Made by a program: the position numbers and the translations under genes | NCBI RefSeq assembly: GCF_004000845.1 | Contig: NZ_BIMA01000074.1 | Span: forward strand, 1-34,877 | From: Paenibacillus koleovorans NBRC 103111 | GTDB taxonomy: Bacteria > Bacillota > Bacilli > Paenibacillales > NBRC-103111 | Direction: 5' to 3' | DNA length: 34,877 nt | The notes under the pieces: model-generated | The model's database searches: none | Seen by the model: the letters and a program-made list of their open reading frames with translations, nothing else | Told to the model about the DNA's origin: nothing | Shown here: positions 34,510-34,877 of the stretch, piece by piece | Layout: each line of letters opens with the position of its first letter | Numbering within the stretch: position 1 is the stretch's first letter

Positions 34510-34555
34510 TTGCGAATGTAAGTTCGCTTCGTTCTCTTGCTTCTCTTTTTCATGC
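34510..34555 (+). terminator. Terminator of the stalk-domain protein gene
   Basis: GCAAGAGA pairs with TCTCTTGC around an inner GCGAA/TTCGC stem (about 34500-34541), followed by TTCTCTTTTTC. Confidence 0.8.
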
Positions 34556-34628
34556 TTTTGGAATATGCGTTCTGAATAGACTGGAGGATGTCATCCAGTT
34601 TTTCCCCTTTAGGTTTGCCCCAGCCGAT

Positions 34629-34859
34629 CCTTCTCTCGCGGCCACAAGGGTCTGTGGGAGCTTGCATCGAGGGAAAGCCGGGGGCTTATGTCTCGGCGGC
34701 TGGTTTTGGTGTATGACAGGTAGTTTCGTCTGGTAACTTCCAGTAAGTGGGCATCCGTTTTTGCTTCGTATGTTCGTGCCGTTCGTTTCGGGGGCGGCGG
34801 CTTTCCCGGTGTTGCCTTCTCTCGCCACCACAAGGGGCTGAGGGAGCTTGCATCGGGGG
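34629..34859 (+). repeat. 45-bp direct repeat at the right edge
   Basis: CCTTCTCTCGCGGCCACAAG... (34629-34673) recurs at 34815-34859 with about 40 of 45 bases identical. A 10-bp inverted pair, GGGAAAGCCG (34671-34680) and CGGCTTTCCC (34798-34807), lies between. No gene is supported in 34560-34877; open frames there follow the repeat. Confidence 0.7.
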
Positions 34860-34877
34860 GGGGGGGGGGGGGGGGGG
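34855..34877 (+). other. Terminal 23-base poly-G run
   Basis: The window ends in 23 consecutive G. This is more likely a sequencing or assembly artefact at a contig end (two-colour chemistry reads dark cycles as G) than biology, since the run interrupts the second repeat copy. Confidence 0.8.

Noticed and set aside
23181-34877. A complete integrated phage or integrative element using tRNA-Lys
   Set aside because: No integrase, no structural or conjugation genes and no repeated tRNA 3' end were found in the window.
1-34877. CRISPR arrays, restriction-modification or toxin-antitoxin systems
   Set aside because: No regularly spaced direct repeats with unique spacers, and no Cas, methylase, restriction or recognisable toxin-antitoxin proteins were seen.

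Overview
The window looks like part of a chromosome contig from a GC-rich, endospore-forming Firmicute of the Paenibacillaceae (Paenibacillus/Cohnella-like). The basis is the gene order spoIIIA operon - accB - accC - asp23 - nusB - folD - xseA - xseB - ispA - dxs - tlyA - argR - recN - spoIVB - spo0A, together with AmaP and DUF2273 proteins between asp23 and nusB. The genus is an inference. The 3' end of the window is a 23-base G run after a direct repeat, so the right edge is probably an assembly edge.

Region 1 (1-4714): the end of spoIIIAA and the complete spoIIIAB-AH genes, which encode the mother-cell half of the engulfment-stage channel ('feeding tube'). Region 2 (4715-8360): accB and accC (biotin carboxyl carrier protein and biotin carboxylase of acetyl-CoA carboxylase), followed by an Asp23/AmaP/DUF2273 envelope-stress group. 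Region 3 (8361-12437): nusB, folD, xseA, xseB and ispA. Region 4 (12438-14848): a secreted two-CBM protein with its own promoter and a strong terminator, sitting between ispA and dxs, which are usually neighbours. Region 5 (14849-23116): dxs, tlyA, a small membrane-anchored protein, argR, recN, spoIVB and spo0A. The last has a textbook regulatory region with three 0A boxes and a sigma-H promoter. All these genes are on the + strand.

Region 6 (about 23140-34877) is accessory. It starts at a tRNA-Lys(CTT) gene and has visibly lower GC. It contains an SOS-type operon (two LexA-like boxes, a 50-aa protein, a Y-family DNA polymerase and a 161-aa partner), a cluster of 18-bp repeats next to a group II intron with a maturase/HNH ORF, and an alpha/beta hydrolase with two tiny ORFs upstream. 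After these comes a stretch of decayed genes: VOC, serine beta-lactamase-like, RlmH-like, IS3 and IS66 fragments. It ends with a DUF4064-like membrane protein and a secreted copper-amine-oxidase-stalk-domain protein.

Functionally, the left two-thirds is housekeeping and sporulation: fatty-acid precursor supply, one-carbon metabolism, isoprenoid precursors, DNA repair, and the sigma-K checkpoint protease next to the sporulation master regulator. The right third is a variable segment. I did not find a clearly new defence or CRISPR system. The best candidates for something under-described are the LexA-box polymerase operon with its unusual partner protein, the repeat cluster beside the group II intron, the periodic CATG leader of accB, and the secreted protein inserted between ispA and dxs.
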